This document shows, in pieces, positions 6,974 through 9,317 of a stretch of 9,317 nucleotides of DNA; the stretch's first letter is position 1, and each line of letters starts with the position of its first letter. Under the pieces are notes generated by a model that saw only the letters and a list, made by a program, of their open reading frames with translations, was not told the DNA's origin and searched no databases. Source of the stretch: Candidatus Thorarchaeota archaeon MP11T_1 (GTDB lineage Archaea > Asgardarchaeota > Thorarchaeia > Thorarchaeales > Thorarchaeaceae); NCBI GenBank assembly GCA_002825515.1, contig PJET01000170.1, positions 1 to 9,317 of the forward strand, read 5' to 3'. A program made the position numbers and the translations under genes.

Positions 6974-8668
6974 TTATCCTTCTTTTATAGTAATTACCTC
7001 TCTCCTGTGTAGTTCTGCAAAAACTGTCACAAGAACACTGGGTTGTATACGAAGTTTCTTTGCGATGTTTTCGATTGTTCTTTTACCATCAACAAGATTG
7101 ACAATCTCATCAACTCGAGAGTAAAGAGATAGTACTTCACTGTCTGGCTTTTTAAGAAGAATGGGAGAGTCATCTGGTCCAATCTTCAACACAAACTGAA
7201 TCGCACCCATCCTATGAAGAAGGTGTATTGCACCTAAAACCATCTCTGGCCCCTTACTTGGTACTAAAAGTGACATTGTCAGAGAACCATCTAGTCGATT
7301 CCATACAGTTTCAATAAAGTCTCTGAGAAGAGTGTTCTTAAAACGTTCCCAGAGAAGAGCTCTTTTTTGCTTTGGAGCCATCCTTGAAGGAATTACTTCA
7401 GGGGGAAGTGTTGCTAGCAGCTTTAGAGTGAACGGTGATGAACGGAATAAATCCGTTGGATCATCAACTACCTCAGGAACTTCATCCATGAAAAGGTCAG
7501 GGAGGAATGAGAACTTCTCCCGTAAAGCTTCTACGTTAACACCAGTTCCAGTAATCAATGTATATACATAATGACCTCGTTCAATAGTAATGTAGTTCAA
7601 ATCACCTGTTTGAAACACTGAAGTTTCAGTAGGCTTTTCCGGGTCAAATTTGAAAGCTGATATAGCAGCTACAATATTGGGCGCCATTTCAAGCAGCCTT
7701 GAACGTTCTTCATAGTAATAGCTAAATGCAGCTTCTCCAGTCCGGCGGTCAACTACGAAGAATGCTTGGTGTCCAACACCTACCACCGCTGATTCTTCAG
7801 AAGATGTAACACCGTCAATAGACTCATCGATCTCCCAACGTTGATAGGCTAGCTCAGGGTGCATATCCATGAAACCAGCAATAGCCATTGATGATAGGAG
7901 TAAATGAGTTGGCTTAGAAGACACATCTGATAGATCCAATCCATATCGATCTTCATAATCTCTTGCTAGTTCAAGCTGGTTGTCAGAACCTGGAACAACA
8001 ATCAGATTTGACGTGGATTTCTCTCTTATCTTCATTACAATCTGCTCCACTCTATCAGCTGTAGGAAGAGGAGGGGAGATGATCAAGATAAATAGAGTAA
8101 TGCTTGAGAGGTCCTCTGACCAATCTACTTTAACAATTTGATCTGGTGAAATTCGCATCACTTCGATGGTATAGGGACCTATAAGTATGGGAGCGGAAAA
8201 TGAACGTTCCTTTTGACCTTTTGATTGAAGTATCAAATCAACTGCAGTCCCCGTCTTATCCTCAAATGTGGGGTCGATACTTGTGATAAAACACAATCTA
8301 AGACGTTCTCTGAGGAGTGAATCTGCTATTCCTACAAATTCTTCTTTGAAGTCTCTAACAGAAGTTTGTTGAATTTTTTTACTTGAAGCCTCTTGAAGTC
8401 GCTTCATTCTCTCGATATCTTGTTCGGATATCGTGTCAGAATCCGACAATCCGGCAATGATAGTGACCTCACTCACTTTACAGATACAAGTATTAATTTC
8501 ATCGATTTCTGTAGTAACAAATTCGCGAGCTGAATTTTCCTGCATTAATTTGTAGTAAGTCTCAACCACTTGTTGAAGGAATTCATCAGTCACTTTCACT
8601 TTACTAAATGATATTGATGCTAGTGCTTTGGACCCTAGAAGGTCAAAAAGTATAGCATTAACAATCAT
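6974..8668 (-). CDS. Pseudo-GTPase paralogue: longin, degenerate G domain, longin, tandem winged helix
   Basis: I place the start at ATG 8668 (564 residues), where GAGGATGAT lies 6 bases upstream and the first longin strand MIVNAILFD begins; a GTG at 8710 would add 14 residues. Domains in order: longin-like (1-95), a region at about 104-262 that follows the neighbour's G domain strand by strand, a second longin-like domain (about 294-396, starting near GVGHQAFFVVD), and two winged-helix-like segments (about 446-496 and 516-564). In the G-like region all nucleotide motifs are gone: the P-loop position reads SIDPTFEDK (130-138), DFAGQ reads ISPDQ (173-177), and NKQD reads PGSDNQ (226-231). GTP binding is therefore unlikely. 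The gene lies 105 bp before the intact GTPase on the same strand. I infer a paralogous partner, perhaps a heterodimer subunit. Family detection is by eye and the match to known families is weak. Confidence 0.7.
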   Translation of the reverse strand: MIVNAILFDLLGSKALASISFSKVKVTDEFLQQVVETYYKLMQENSAREFVTTEIDEINTCICKVSEVTIIAGLSDSDTISEQDIERMKRLQEASSKKIQQTSVRDFKEEFVGIADSLLRERLRLCFITSIDPTFEDKTGTAVDLILQSKGQKERSFSAPILIGPYTIEVMRISPDQIVKVDWSEDLSSITLFILIISPPLPTADRVEQIVMKIREKSTSNLIVVPGSDNQLELARDYEDRYGLDLSDVSSKPTHLLLSSMAIAGFMDMHPELAYQRWEIDESIDGVTSSEESAVVGVGHQAFFVVDRRTGEAAFSYYYEERSRLLEMAPNIVAAISAFKFDPEKPTETSVFQTGDLNYITIERGHYVYTLITGTGVNVEALREKFSFLPDLFMDEVPEVVDDPTDLFRSSPFTLKLLATLPPEVIPSRMAPKQKRALLWERFKNTLLRDFIETVWNRLDGSLTMSLLVPSKGPEMVLGAIHLLHRMGAIQFVLKIGPDDSPILLKKPDSEVLSLYSRVDEIVNLVDGKRTIENIAKKLRIQPSVLVTVFAELHRREVITIKEG

Positions 8669-8674
8669 AACTAA

Positions 8675-8683
8675 ATCATCCTC
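8675..8683 (-). promoter_or_regulatory. Extended ribosome site before the pseudo-GTPase
   Basis: On the minus strand GAGGATGAT resembles the full anti-Shine-Dalgarno complement GAGGTGAT with one extra base, and ends six bases before ATG 8668. This is the reason for preferring 8668 to the GTG at 8710, which has only a GGA touching it. Confidence 0.45.
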
Positions 8684-8738
8684 TTCATACCAACAAATGG
8701 ACTTGCGCACTCCAATGCATCATGTCAGACATCACTAA

Positions 8739-9317
8739 TCAACCTTGTTCCGTTCTCCTTGCGAGAAAGTCCTCGAATGACATTAAATCACGCATCAGCT
8801 TTTGATACTCCGTAGCAATCCAGTTTATATCATACTCGATAAGATCATTTCCGCCTCCTGAATCTATTGGAGGCAAATCTGATATTGCATCGAAAACATT
8901 CACTGGTGGTGGTAAGTCTTTTGACCCAAGCCTTACATTATGTCTGGTCCTTCCACGAATAATTACCGCAAAATAGCCTGTTAATAATTCATCACTAGTT
9001 ACGTTTCTAGAACCAACAATAAACACGCGCCTTCTTCTTTGAGGCACTCCAAATTCCTCAGCGTGTAGATTGAGTATTGTTACTCCATATCCCTCTTCTT
9101 TCAAAGATTTCACAATCGAATCCAAGACTCTACCGTGTTTAATCCATTTCAATCCAGGGACATTCTCAATCACAACATTATCTGGTTTTAGAACACTTAC
9201 AAATTCAAGCATGCGAAAAATTAGGTTGTTCCTCGGGTCGATTGAGTTTCTATTCCCTGCTGTGGAAAATCCTTGGCAGGGTGGTCCTCCAATTAAAGTT
9301 GTCAAATGTTTTCCTCC
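8739..9317 (-). CDS. C5-cytosine DNA methyltransferase, partial (N terminus outside window), C-terminally short
   Basis: The frame runs off the right edge; a TTG at 9305 is not a start, since the strand before the active site continues upstream of it. About 192 residues are seen: motif IV GGPPCQGFS with the catalytic Cys that attacks C6 of cytosine, motif VI ENVPGL, and motif VIII QRRRRVFIVGSR, then the usual DAISDLPP and EYQKLMR segment. The protein then ends after FEDFLARRTEQG with a TGA. Orthodox enzymes continue here with a target-recognition domain and motifs IX and X, well over 100 residues, and neither other frame downstream before 8668 restores them. So this is a truncated gene or, if motifs IX-X lie upstream, a circularly permuted enzyme. 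No restriction endonuclease is in view. It is 70 bp before the pseudo-GTPase on the same strand; I see no functional link. Confidence 0.85.
   Translation of the reverse strand, partial: GGKHLTTLIGGPPCQGFSTAGNRNSIDPRNNLIFRMLEFVSVLKPDNVVIENVPGLKWIKHGRVLDSIVKSLKEEGYGVTILNLHAEEFGVPQRRRRVFIVGSRNVTSDELLTGYFAVIIRGRTRHNVRLGSKDLPPPVNVFDAISDLPPIDSGGGNDLIEYDINWIATEYQKLMRDLMSFEDFLARRTEQG

Noticed and set aside
8669..8710. GTG 8710 as start of the pseudo-GTPase
   Set aside because: It lacks a spaced ribosome site and adds 14 residues before the first longin strand; ATG 8668 has GAGGATGAT six bases upstream. It cannot be fully excluded.
9303..9305. TTG 9305 as start of the methyltransferase
   Set aside because: It would begin inside the strand leading to PPCQ and remove the SAM-binding motif I; the frame continues to the window edge.
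8739..9317. Complete restriction-modification or defence island
   Set aside because: No endonuclease, helicase or specificity gene is visible; the only DNA-modifying gene is short and cut by the edge.

Overview
The window looks like a chromosomal piece of an archaeon, most likely an Asgard (Thorarchaeota/Lokiarchaeota-like) lineage. The case rests on a multidomain Ras/Arf-type GTPase with flanking longin-like domains, a beta-CASP metallo-beta-lactamase, an archaeal-size quinolinate synthase, Shine-Dalgarno sites of the GTGAT type, and frequent GTG/TTG starts. No phage, IS, CRISPR or RNA gene is visible. The assignment is from gene content only.

Layout. 3-488 (+) is the 3' end of a HAD-family phosphatase. 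533-1498 (-) is nadA, complete. A 160-190 bp divergent control region (about 1499-1688) carries two candidate TATA boxes and two dyads that share the core GGCAAC. 1689-2717 (+) is a divergent NAD-kinase-fold protein fused to a C-terminal winged helix, followed closely by 2763-4901 (+), a beta-CASP RNase-like protein with a large unassigned N-terminal domain. These two converge, with only 2 bp between stops, on a leftward cluster: 4904-6868 (-), a longin/GTPase/longin/wHTH protein; 6974-8668 (-), a protein of the same architecture whose GTPase-like core has lost every nucleotide-binding motif; and 8739-9317 (-), a C5-cytosine DNA methyltransferase cut by the right edge and ending early at its C terminus.

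Two candidate systems stand out. (1) A paralogous GTPase/pseudo-GTPase pair encoded side by side, which could work as a heterodimer in the manner of eukaryotic Rag-type GTPases but with winged-helix tails. (2) A possible NAD-sensing transcription regulator: an NAD-kinase fold with a degraded GGDGT motif plus a wHTH domain, divergent from nadA, with paired inverted repeats between the two promoters. Both are inferences from sequence and context.
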